Part shown: positions 56,515-64,000 of the stretch, piece after piece
Layout: the number at the start of each line of letters is the position of its first letter
Position numbering within the stretch: the first letter of the stretch is position 1
Source: Tessaracoccus sp. OS52
GTDB taxonomy: Bacteria > Actinomycetota > Actinomycetes > Propionibacteriales > Propionibacteriaceae
NCBI RefSeq assembly: GCF_020687685.1
Contig: NZ_JAJEWM010000001.1
Location: 1,674,001 to 1,738,000, forward strand
Length of the DNA: 64,000 nt
Direction of reading: 5' to 3'
Notes under the pieces: generated by a model
The model's input: the letters and a program-made list of their open reading frames with translations, nothing else
What the model was told of the DNA's origin: nothing
Databases searched by the model: none
Position numbers and translations under genes: made by a program

Positions 56515-57752
56515 CAGTTGCCTCCGGCTGCCAGCACGCTGGTCATCCTCGGGCGCGACTTGCGTCGCCTGGCTGCCAGGTGCCGGCGCGCCAGCGGAGT
56601 GTCGCGTGCCACCATCAGGAGGACGCCCACCGCGAGCAGGTTGGCCAGCAACGACGACCCGCCGTAGGAGACGAAGGGCAGCGGGACGCCGAGTACCGGC
56701 AGCAGGTGCAGCACGACCATCATGTTGATCAGTCCCTGGATCAGGAACCACGCCGTGATGCCGGCGGCGACGATGCGATTGAAGATCTTGTCCGACTTCA
56801 GTGCCACGGAGAACCCGGCACGGGCGAGCAGCGCGAACATGGCGAGCACGAGCAGGACGCCGAAGAGGCCCAGCTCCTCCCCGATGACGGCGAAGATGTA
56901 GTCGGTGTGTGCCCCGTCCTTCAGACCGCCCCACTTCTGCTTGCTGGCACCGAGCCCGAGCCCCCACCAGCCACCCGAGGCCAGCGCGTAGAGGGCGGCC
57001 ATCGGCTGGGAGGACAGGTCCGTGTTGGACTGTGGGTCGAGGAAGACGGCGATCCGGCTCATGCGGTTGTCCGACCCGTACAGCAGGACGCCCACCAGCG
57101 CCAGGGCCGACAGGACCAGCGGAATCAGCACCCTGAAGGGCGTGCCGACGAAGAACAGCAGGGACAGCACCACGAGCCCGATGACCATGCCGGTCCCGAG
57201 GTCGCGGCCGGCGAGCACGAGCGCCAGCAGGACGCCCGCACCCGGAATGAACGGCACCAGGAGCTGGAAGGGCTCGTGGAGCCGGCCGCGTCGCGCGTGG
57301 TAGATGGAACCGGCCCACACGATCAGACCCAGCTTTGCGAACTCGGAGGGTTGGAACGTGAAGCCCGCGATGTTGACCCAGTTGGTGTTGCCGTTGACGT
57401 GGTGACCCAAGGGGCTGAGCACCAGGACGAGCGCCACCACCGAGAGGGACCAGCCGACCCAGCCGAGCGAGCGCATGGTGCGCACCGGAAGCCGGCACAG
57501 GAGGGTGGCTGCGACGACTCCCGCCACGAGGAACACGAGTTGCTTGATCGAGTAGGCATAGGGTGACTCCCCCCGGGCCTGGGCCAGCACCGATGAGGCG
57601 GACAGCACCATCAGTGATCCGACGGCGCACAGGATGGTCACCGTGAAGATGATCAGGTAGTAGTCGAGCATCGGTGAGGACTCGACCCGGGCTCGCACAC
57701 CCGAGGGATCGCTGTTCGGCCGAGCCGTTGCCGCGTCGGTCGCGATGGCCAT
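56514..57752 (-). CDS. ftsW: FtsW, septal peptidoglycan polymerase
   Basis: 412 residues, SEDS family with about ten helices; landmarks NWVNIAGFTFQPSEFAKLG (~122-140), AGRDLGTGMVIG, IGEELGLFG and PFVSYGGSSLLANL. It polymerises lipid II with FtsI. The C-terminus is basic (ARRRKSRPR). A 12-base gap follows murD. Confidence 0.94.
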   Translation of the reverse strand: MAIATDAATARPNSDPSGVRARVESSPMLDYYLIIFTVTILCAVGSLMVLSASSVLAQARGESPYAYSIKQLVFLVAGVVAATLLCRLPVRTMRSLGWVGWSLSVVALVLVLSPLGHHVNGNTNWVNIAGFTFQPSEFAKLGLIVWAGSIYHARRGRLHEPFQLLVPFIPGAGVLLALVLAGRDLGTGMVIGLVVLSLLFFVGTPFRVLIPLVLSALALVGVLLYGSDNRMSRIAVFLDPQSNTDLSSQPMAALYALASGGWWGLGLGASKQKWGGLKDGAHTDYIFAVIGEELGLFGVLLVLAMFALLARAGFSVALKSDKIFNRIVAAGITAWFLIQGLINMMVVLHLLPVLGVPLPFVSYGGSSLLANLLAVGVLLMVARDTPLARRHLAARRRKSRPRMTSVLAAGGN

Positions 57753-57764
57753 GGTCTGTTTCCC

Positions 57765-59231
57765 CTAGCTGAGTTGGCGTTTCCCCAGCTGGCGCCGAAC
57801 CGCTTCGGCGAACCTCTCGCCACGGTCGGAGTAGCTGGTGAACATGTCGAGACTGGCGCAGCCCGGGGACAGCAGTACCGCATCGCCCGGCTGGGCGAGC
57901 TCTCCCGCGAGCCGAACCGCCTCGTCCATTGCTCCAGTGTCAGGGTTGTCGAGCACCTGGACAGGGACGTGCGGTGCGTGTCGGGCAAGAGCGCCGGCGA
58001 TTTCGGCACGGTCCACGCCCATCAGGACCGCCCCGCGCATGCGGGTCGCGTGCCGGGCGACCAGGTCGTCGAAGCCGACGCCCTTGGCCTGGCCACCGGC
58101 TATCCAGACGAAGGAGTCGTAGGCCCGCATGGCGGCGTCGGCCGCGTGCGGGTTGGTCGCCTTGGAGTCGTCGACCCACTTGATGCCCCCGGACTCCGCG
58201 ACCGTCTGGATCCGGTGGGCGGGCACCTGCAGGTCCCGCAGCCCCTGGGCGACCGCCTTGGCCGGGACTCCGAAGCTGCGGACGAGCGCGGCGGCCGCCA
58301 GCGCGTTCTCCACGTTGTGGGGGGCGAAGGGCACCACGTCGGTGACCTTGGCAAGTTCGAGCGCGGAGTCCCTGCGCTGGGTCACGAACGCCCGGTCCAC
58401 GATCAGGTCGTCGACGACGCCGACCATGCTCATCGCCGGCACGCCGAGCGTGAACCCGATGGCCCTGGCCCCCTCTGTGACGTCGGCCTCCTCCACCAGT
58501 CGTTCGGTGGCGGGTTCGGCGACGTTGTAGATGGCCGAATGGGTCAGGCCGTCGTAGATCCTGGCCTTGTCGCCGACGTAGCGGTCGAACGCGTCCGGCG
58601 CCCCCTCGTACCACTCGAGGTGGTCGGGGTGCAGGTTCAGCACAGCAGCCGAGTGCATGCGCACCGAGCTCATCCAGTGCAATTGGAAACTGGACAACTC
58701 GACGGCCAGGACGTCGTAGGGCTCGTCGTCCAGGACCGCCTCGATGATGGGGCGGCCGATGTTGCCGACGGCAGCGGCCCTGAGCCCGGCCGCCCGAAGC
58801 ATGGACTCCACCATGGTGGTGGTGGTGGTCTTGCCGTTGGTGCCCGTGACGGCCAGCCAAGGGATGGACCGGTCAGGCTGCACCATCCGCCAGGCGAGCT
58901 CCGTCTCGCCCCAGACCGGGATGCCCCTGGCCGCCGCCTGCTTCAGCAGGGGCGCCGACGGGCGCCAGCCCGGCGACGTCACCACGAGGTCCACGTCCTC
59001 GGGCAGCTGCGCGGTGACCCCCTTCCCCAGGCGCACCCGGACGTCGAGACGCTCGAGCAGGTCCGCCTTCTCCGAGTGCGCCTCGGACTCGTCCAGCACG
59101 GTGACGTTCGCACCCAGCGACATCAGTCCGTCCGCTGCGGCAAAACCGGAGACACCGAGCCCGGCCACGACCACTTTGGCCGAGGGCCAGTCGGAGAGGC
59201 GGTCGGCCGTCGCCATCCAGTCCTTGGTCAC
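57765..59231 (-). CDS. murD: UDP-N-acetylmuramoylalanine-D-glutamate ligase
   Basis: 488 residues, Mur ligase: N-domain [16 protein letters not shown]-loop [13 protein letters not shown] (~128), [20 protein letters not shown] and [12 protein letters not shown]. Adds D-Glu to UDP-MurNAc-L-Ala. GTG at 59229-59231 overlaps the mraY stop by GTGA; ATG 59216 with AAGGA 4 bases upstream is a good alternative start. Confidence 0.94.
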   Translation of the reverse strand: MTKDWMATADRLSDWPSAKVVVAGLGVSGFAAADGLMSLGANVTVLDESEAHSEKADLLERLDVRVRLGKGVTAQLPEDVDLVVTSPGWRPSAPLLKQAAARGIPVWGETELAWRMVQPDRSIPWLAVTGTNGKTTTTTMVESMLRAAGLRAAAVGNIGRPIIEAVLDDEPYDVLAVELSSFQLHWMSSVRMHSAAVLNLHPDHLEWYEGAPDAFDRYVGDKARIYDGLTHSAIYNVAEPATERLVEEADVTEGARAIGFTLGVPAMSMVGVVDDLIVDRAFVTQRRDSALELAKVTDVVPFAPHNVENALAAAALVRSFGVPAKAVAQGLRDLQVPAHRIQTVAESGGIKWVDDSKATNPHAADAAMRAYDSFVWIAGGQAKGVGFDDLVARHATRMRGAVLMGVDRAEIAGALARHAPHVPVQVLDNPDTGAMDEAVRLAGELAQPGDAVLLSPGCASLDMFTSYSDRGERFAEAVRRQLGKRQLS

Positions 59232-60298
59232 TGCGTCACCACCCATTCCGCATAGAAGAAGCCGATTCCCAGCGCGACGCAGAGGCCGCAGATGATCCAG
59301 AACCTGATCACCACGGTCACCTCTTGCCAGCCCAGCAACTCGAAGTGGTGATGGATGGGTGACATCTTGAAGATCCGTTTGCCGCCCGTGGCCTTGAAGT
59401 AGCCCACTTGCAGCGCCACCGACCCGGCCTCCATCACGAAGAGGAAGCCCAGCACGATCAGCAGCAGCTCGGTCCTGGTCATGATCGACAGTCCGGCGAG
59501 CGCACCGCCCAGCGCCATGGAGCCGGTGTCCCCCATGAAGATCTTCGCGGGCTTCGCGTTCCACCACAGGAAGCCGAAGCAGGCACCGGCCAGTGCCAGT
59601 GCGACCACCGCCAGGTCGTGCGGGTCGCGGACCTCGTAGCACCGCGGGCCCGCGGTGGAGGAGCGGGAGCACCACTGGTTGAAGTGCCAGATGTTGATCA
59701 CCGCGTATGCGGCGAACACGAGCGTCACGCTGCCCGCCGCGAGACCGTCGAGGCCGTCGGTCAGGTTCACGGCGTTCGACCACGCCATCACCAGGAACAG
59801 GATCCAGATCACGGCCAGGAAGAACGGGAGGAACAGCCACGGGACGTCACGCAGGAAGGAGATGAACTGCGAGGCGGGCCGGATCCCACGCTCGTCGGGG
59901 AAGTTGAGCGCCAGGACGGCGAAGCCACCACCGATCACGAACTGCCCGACGAGTTTCCCCCTGGCCGTCAGCCCGAGGGATCGCTCCCTGGAGATCTTCG
60001 CCCAGTCGTCGAGGAACCCCAGCAGCGCCAGCGCGGCTGTCAGCCCCAGCAGCAGGACACCCGACAGCGAGATCGGGTTCCACAGGATCAGGTGGGACAG
60101 GAAGTAGGCCAGGATCACAGACACGACGATCACCAGCCCGCCCATCGTGGGCGTGCCGCGCTTGGTCAGGTGTTCCTTGGGCCCGTCCTCGCGGATGAAC
60201 TGGCCGTACTGCCGGGCGGTCAGGAACCTTATGAACCTGGGCGTACCGACCAGGACGAACAGGAGCGACAGACCCCCGGCCAGCAGGATGTTGATCAT
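59228..60298 (-). CDS. mraY: MraY, phospho-MurNAc-pentapeptide translocase
   Basis: 356 residues, ten-helix enzyme; catalytic blocks [10 protein letters not shown] (~93-102), [15 protein letters not shown] (~180-194) and [12 protein letters not shown], plus [10 protein letters not shown]. Makes lipid I at the membrane. Overlaps murF by 4 bases. Confidence 0.96.
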   Translation of the reverse strand: MINILLAGGLSLLFVLVGTPRFIRFLTARQYGQFIREDGPKEHLTKRGTPTMGGLVIVVSVILAYFLSHLILWNPISLSGVLLLGLTAALALLGFLDDWAKISRERSLGLTARGKLVGQFVIGGGFAVLALNFPDERGIRPASQFISFLRDVPWLFLPFFLAVIWILFLVMAWSNAVNLTDGLDGLAAGSVTLVFAAYAVINIWHFNQWCSRSSTAGPRCYEVRDPHDLAVVALALAGACFGFLWWNAKPAKIFMGDTGSMALGGALAGLSIMTRTELLLIVLGFLFVMEAGSVALQVGYFKATGGKRIFKMSPIHHHFELLGWQEVTVVIRFWIICGLCVALGIGFFYAEWVVTQ

Positions 60299-61728
60299 CG
60301 GGTCCCCTGCTCTTCGCCGATCAGTTCCTGGGCGACGGTCTCGAGCCCGATGCCACGGGAGCCCTTCACCAGAACCACGTCCCCCGCGTGGAGGCTGAGG
60401 GAGGCGACGACCTCTTCGCGGCGAGCGACCCGCGCGTCGACGCCCTCCTCCCGGGCGGCCGCCACGAGGATCTCGGCGTGGTCGCCCACCGCGACCAGTT
60501 CACCCACCCGCACGTCGGCGGCGAGGCGGCCGATGCCGGCGTGCATCTCCTCCGCCATGGGGCCGAGTTCCAGCATGTCCCCGAGCACCACCACGACGCG
60601 GGCGTCAGGATGCTCCTCGCGCTGGTACTGGCCGAGTTCGACCGCCGTGCGCAGGGCGGCGGCGACGGAGTCGGGGTTGGCGTTGTAGGAGTCGTTGAGG
60701 ACCAGCACGCCGTCGTCGCGGTGGTGCAGTTCCATCCGCCAACTGGACCGTGGTTCCGCCTCCGACAAGACCGAGGCGATGGATTCGAGGTCAAGCCCGA
60801 CGGCGAGGGCCGCGGTCGCTGCTGCGAGCGCGTTGCAGACCTGGTGCCTGCCCACCACTACCAGGGAGACCCGCGCCGAGTCGGTCTTTCCTTCCCGGGT
60901 GACCACGAGGTCGAAGGAGGGCTGGCTCAACGCGTTGGTGGAGACGTCTGTTGCGCGCACCTGCATGTCACCGGGGGGCAGTTCCCCCTCGCCGAACCAG
61001 GCGATCCTGCCCTTGGTTCGGCTCGCCATGCCCACCACCAGCGGGTCCTCCCCGTTCAGCACGGCCCAGCCCTGGGGGGTCAGATCAGCGACGATCTCAC
61101 CCTTGGCAAGGGCGGTCTTCTCGATGCCGCCGAACTCACCGACGTGGGCGGTGCCGACGTTGAGGACCACCCCGACGTCGAGCCCCACCAGCGAGGTGAG
61201 CCAGGAGATGTGGCCGATTCCCCGGGCGCCCATCTCGCTGACCAGGAACTCGGTGTCCTCGCCGACGCGGCAGGCCGTCAAGGGGACGCCGATCTCGTTG
61301 TTCTGACTGCCATCGGGTGCGACGGTGTTGCCCGCCTCCTCGAGGAGTTGGGCAAGCAGGTCCTTGGTGCTGGTCTTGCCCGAGCTGCCCGTGATGCCGA
61401 TGCTCACCAGTCCACGCTGCCTGGCCTCGCGCACGATCCCCCGCGCCAGGCAGGACAGGCCGCCGATGGAATCCTCGACCAGCAGATGGGGTGCCTCCGC
61501 ATTGGTGGCGGACATGGCGAGCACGGCGGCGGCACCGGATTCGACGGCTGCAGGCGCGAATTCGTGACCGTCGACCCGCTCGCCCGGGATGGCAACGAAC
61601 AAGGCCCCGTCGGTGGTGGATCGGTTGTCGATGATGACGTCGGGTCCCACCAAGACGTCCTCGCCCAGCAACTCGACGTCCGCCGGCTGCATCAACTCAA
61701 CCAACTCCGACAACCTACGTGGCTTCAT
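60295..61728 (-). CDS. murF: MurF, D-Ala-D-Ala adding ligase
   Basis: 477 residues, Mur ligase: P-loop GITGSSGKTSTKDLLA (~114-129), SEMGARGIGHI, and C-domain LNDSYNANPDSVAAAL. Completes the UDP-MurNAc pentapeptide. The gene starts MKPRRLSELVEL and overlaps murE by 4 bases. Confidence 0.95.
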   Translation of the reverse strand: MKPRRLSELVELMQPADVELLGEDVLVGPDVIIDNRSTTDGALFVAIPGERVDGHEFAPAAVESGAAAVLAMSATNAEAPHLLVEDSIGGLSCLARGIVREARQRGLVSIGITGSSGKTSTKDLLAQLLEEAGNTVAPDGSQNNEIGVPLTACRVGEDTEFLVSEMGARGIGHISWLTSLVGLDVGVVLNVGTAHVGEFGGIEKTALAKGEIVADLTPQGWAVLNGEDPLVVGMASRTKGRIAWFGEGELPPGDMQVRATDVSTNALSQPSFDLVVTREGKTDSARVSLVVVGRHQVCNALAAATAALAVGLDLESIASVLSEAEPRSSWRMELHHRDDGVLVLNDSYNANPDSVAAALRTAVELGQYQREEHPDARVVVVLGDMLELGPMAEEMHAGIGRLAADVRVGELVAVGDHAEILVAAAREEGVDARVARREEVVASLSLHAGDVVLVKGSRGIGLETVAQELIGEEQGTR

Positions 61729-63263
61729 GGCCTTCCTTCCCTGATCCGGTCCCAGGCAATGCGGGCCTCGACGGCGTCATCGAAGGGGAACACCTGGTCC
61801 CCGACATGCTGCCCCTGCTCGTGCCCCTTCCCAAGGATCGCAACCACACTAGCGGGATCTGCCATCGCCAGAGCCTGCTCGATCGCCACGCGGCGGCCTG
61901 CCACCTCGACCACCTCGGCTCCAGAATTCGCTTCCCGGGCCCCTGACAAGGTCGCGGCCCTGATGGCCGCCGGGTCTTCGCTGCGGGGGTTGTCGTCAGT
62001 GACGATCAGCACGTCGGAACGCTCCGCCGCCGCCCTGCCCATCTGGGGACGCTTGGCCATGTCCCGGTCCCCGCCACAGCCCACCACCGTGATCACGCGC
62101 TCGAACGACGCCCGCAATGCGTCGAGCGCGGCGGCCACCGCCTGTGGGGTGTGGGCGAAGTCGACGATCACCGTGGGGGCTGGGCCGGTCAACGCCAGCG
62201 CCTGCATGCGACCGGGCACCTGCGCCGTCGCCAGGCCGGCCAGGATCTCCCCGGTGCCAACTCCGAGTGCCTCCAGCATCGCGACGGCCACGGCGGCGTC
62301 GATCATGTTGTACCGGCCAGGCAATCCGATCACCAGTTCCAGGTTCTCGCCGTCACGCGAGAGCGTGGCGGCCCCGCCCAGCGGTTGCAGGGGAACGTAT
62401 CCGGTCAGGCGGTAGCGCGCTGACTCCCCGGAACCGACCGTGATCACCTCCAGACCGGCGGCAGCGGCTCGGCGCGCGATCTCCGCCCCGTGTTCGTCGT
62501 CGGTCCAGGCAACCGCGCGCCGCGCGTACTCCGGAGTGAACAGCGTGGCCTTGGACTCGAAGTAGTCCTCGACCGAAGGGTGGAAGTCGAGATGGTCATG
62601 ACCCAGGTTGAGGAAGGCGGCGACGTCGAAGCGCAGACCCACCACGCGCTCCAGCTTCAGCGCATGGCTGGAGACCTCAAGGGCAACCGTGTCCGCCCCG
62701 CGTTCCAGCATCACGGCCAGGAGGGCCTGGAGGTCCGGCGAGTCAGGCGTGGTGACGGTGTTGCGCCCGGAAGGAACGGCCACACCGTCGAGCCGGAAAC
62801 CAATGGTGCCGACGGTCCCGACGCGACGTCCCGCCACCGCCAGGGCGGCTTCCAGCAGCGCCACCGTCGTGGTCTTCCCGTTCGTGCCCGTGACGCCCAG
62901 CAGGGCGAGCCGGGCACCCGGGTCCCCGAAGAGCCGGCTGCTGACCAGTGCCATGTCGCGCCGCAGGTTTCCCGACACCAGGGTTGGCACACCCATGGCT
63001 CGCGCAGCGGCCTCCCCCGCCGCGTCGGTCAGCACCGCGGCGGCCCCGGCGGCGACGGCGGCTTCGGTGAAGTCGGCGCCATGGACCTTCTTCCCGGGAA
63101 GCCCGACGTAGAGCCAGCCGGGAGCGAGGTGGCGCGAGTCCAGGGAGATGCCGGTGATCGCGATGCGGGAGTCGACGTCGCCACGCAGTTCGATTCCCCC
63201 CACCAGTTCGGCGAGGGGAATCGGGGCGACGCTCGAGGGGCGGATTGCGCTCACTTCACTCAT
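61725..63263 (-). CDS. murE: MurE, diaminopimelate-adding ligase
   Basis: 512 residues, Mur ligase: P-loop [13 protein letters not shown] (~124), SSHALKLERV, DFAHTP, and the amino-acid specificity motif DNPRSEDP, which points to diaminopimelate rather than lysine as the third residue. Whether LL- or meso-DAP is used cannot be told. Overlaps ftsI by 8 bases. Confidence 0.95.
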   Translation of the reverse strand: MSEVSAIRPSSVAPIPLAELVGGIELRGDVDSRIAITGISLDSRHLAPGWLYVGLPGKKVHGADFTEAAVAAGAAAVLTDAAGEAAARAMGVPTLVSGNLRRDMALVSSRLFGDPGARLALLGVTGTNGKTTTVALLEAALAVAGRRVGTVGTIGFRLDGVAVPSGRNTVTTPDSPDLQALLAVMLERGADTVALEVSSHALKLERVVGLRFDVAAFLNLGHDHLDFHPSVEDYFESKATLFTPEYARRAVAWTDDEHGAEIARRAAAAGLEVITVGSGESARYRLTGYVPLQPLGGAATLSRDGENLELVIGLPGRYNMIDAAVAVAMLEALGVGTGEILAGLATAQVPGRMQALALTGPAPTVIVDFAHTPQAVAAALDALRASFERVITVVGCGGDRDMAKRPQMGRAAAERSDVLIVTDDNPRSEDPAAIRAATLSGAREANSGAEVVEVAGRRVAIEQALAMADPASVVAILGKGHEQGQHVGDQVFPFDDAVEARIAWDRIREGRP

Positions 63264-64000
63264 AGGTCAGGGGCTCGACGAGAGCCGGCGTGCTGGAGGG
63301 CAGGACGTTGTAGCGCGGCAGCGCCATCTGGAGGATGTTGTTCACCACCGGCAGTGCCAGCCGGCTGCCGAGGTTACCGTTGCTCGGCTGGTCCAGCACC
63401 ACGTAGACCACCAGTTGCGGATCCTCCGCCGGGGCGACCCCGACGAAGGAGGCGGTGTAGCCGTTGTAGCACTTGCACTTCGGGTCGAAGCGCTGCGCCG
63501 TACCCGACTTGCCCGCCGTGCGGTAACCCGGGATGGGGCGGTCCTTGCCCATCTGGGAGATGACCGCCTCCATCATGTTCACGGTCATCGCCGAGGCCTC
63601 CTCCGAGACGACGCGGTGCGACTCGGGCTCCGGTAACGGGAGCGACGACCCGTCGGCAGCGGTGGCGGACTTGATGATGGTCGGCTGGTGGTAGATGCCG
63701 CCGTTGACCACCGAGGCCACTGCGGCCGTCATCTGGACGGCCGAGACCGACAGGCCCTGCCCGAAGGAGATCTGGTCGCGGGTGTAGTCGGCCATGTCGG
63801 GGGCGGGCAGCGAGCCGGAGGTCTCACCGGGGAGCCCCGACCCGGGCTTCGCACCGAGCCCGAAGTCGGCCAGGTACTCGCGCAGCGTGTCCTTGGACAA
63901 CTGCCGGGTCAGGAGGATGGTGCCGATGTTGGAGGACTGCGCGATCACGCCGCGCGCGGTCAGCTGCAGGTCCCCGTGGCTGAAGGAGTCCCGGACGAAG
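63256..64000 (-). CDS. ftsI: FtsI/PBP3, septal transpeptidase (C-terminal part, cut by window edge)
   Basis: The last 247 residues are in the window; the gene runs off at base 64000. Reading backwards from the edge the frame is open (FVRDSFSHGDLQLTARGVIA), and carries the SxN motif in QSSNIGT and the KSG motif in TAGKSGTAQ. The catalytic SxxK serine lies outside. No PASTA domain follows; the protein ends LVEPLTYE. It crosslinks septal wall with FtsW. Confidence 0.93.
   Translation of the reverse strand, partial: FVRDSFSHGDLQLTARGVIAQSSNIGTILLTRQLSKDTLREYLADFGLGAKPGSGLPGETSGSLPAPDMADYTRDQISFGQGLSVSAVQMTAAVASVVNGGIYHQPTIIKSATAADGSSLPLPEPESHRVVSEEASAMTVNMMEAVISQMGKDRPIPGYRTAGKSGTAQRFDPKCKCYNGYTASFVGVAPAEDPQLVVYVVLDQPSNGNLGSRLALPVVNNILQMALPRYNVLPSSTPALVEPLTYE

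Overview
The window is a stretch of core chromosome from a high-GC actinobacterium, most likely of the Propionibacteriaceae (my inference from gene order). Supporting markers are RbpA, WhiA, Wag31/DivIVA, PdtaR with an ANTAR domain, OpcA, a mycothiol-type maleylpyruvate isomerase family protein, an actinobacterial SUF operon headed by sufR, and a proofreading-degenerate PolA. Almost every base is coding. No gene-free stretch exceeds 300 bases, and I see no insertion sequence, prophage, CRISPR array or rRNA. One tRNA gene is present, tRNA-Leu(CAA). Layout: 1-1886 holds an ABC-F ATPase fragment, a DUF456 membrane protein and an alpha/beta hydrolase. 1993-8607 is the complete SUF iron-sulfur operon (sufR-sufB-sufD-Rieske ferredoxin-sufC-sufS-sufU-sufT). 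8745-12005 is an ABC exporter pair with ctaA and the convergent ctaB (heme A synthesis). 12142-15327 is zwf-opcA-pgl, the oxidative pentose phosphate entry. 15392-22218 carries rbpA, secG, tpiA-pgk-gap and rapZ-yvcK-whiA. 22239-24156 is a biotin ECF transporter (bioY-bioM-bioN). 24226-29371 is a RamB-type regulator divergent from an aceA-glcB glyoxylate shunt operon. 29424-39077 interleaves uvrC, uvrA and uvrB with a Rieske lipoprotein and membrane or secreted proteins of unknown role. 39139-46509 holds a 51-residue membrane protein, coaE, rpsA, a sortase-like protein, polA, a hotdog thioesterase and pdtaR. 46776-50156 is pyk, rluD, lspA and a DksA/TraR zinc-finger protein. 50273-64000 is the division and cell wall (dcw) cluster, read on the minus strand as ftsI-murE-murF-mraY-murD-ftsW-murG-murC-ftsQ-ftsZ-sepF-wag31, with ftsI cut by the window edge. 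The genes are mostly housekeeping: Fe-S assembly, central carbon flow (pentose phosphate, lower glycolysis, glyoxylate shunt), nucleotide excision repair with PolA, and peptidoglycan precursor synthesis coupled to septation. Translational coupling by 1-4 base overlaps is the rule inside operons. I found no clearly novel multi-gene system. The most interesting signals are regulatory. About 17 genes carry a TANNNT -10 box exactly 6-7 bases before the start codon with no Shine-Dalgarno sequence, the architecture of leaderless mRNAs. These include uvrA, uvrB, uvrC, polA, coaE, pyk, rapZ and ramB. The polA/thioesterase pair has overlapping divergent -10 boxes. A near-perfect biotin-type operator precedes bioY, palindromes lie in the sufR and ramB-aceA promoters, and the rpsA leader has mutually exclusive pairings. 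At gene level the notable points are a CoaE with an unrecognised ~105-residue C-terminal extension, an orphan sortase-like protein, a secreted protein made of two identical-spacing four-cysteine modules, and synteny oddities: no tkt-tal before zwf, no pgeF-yggS-yggT around sepF, and a biotin plus glyoxylate block between uvrC and rapZ.
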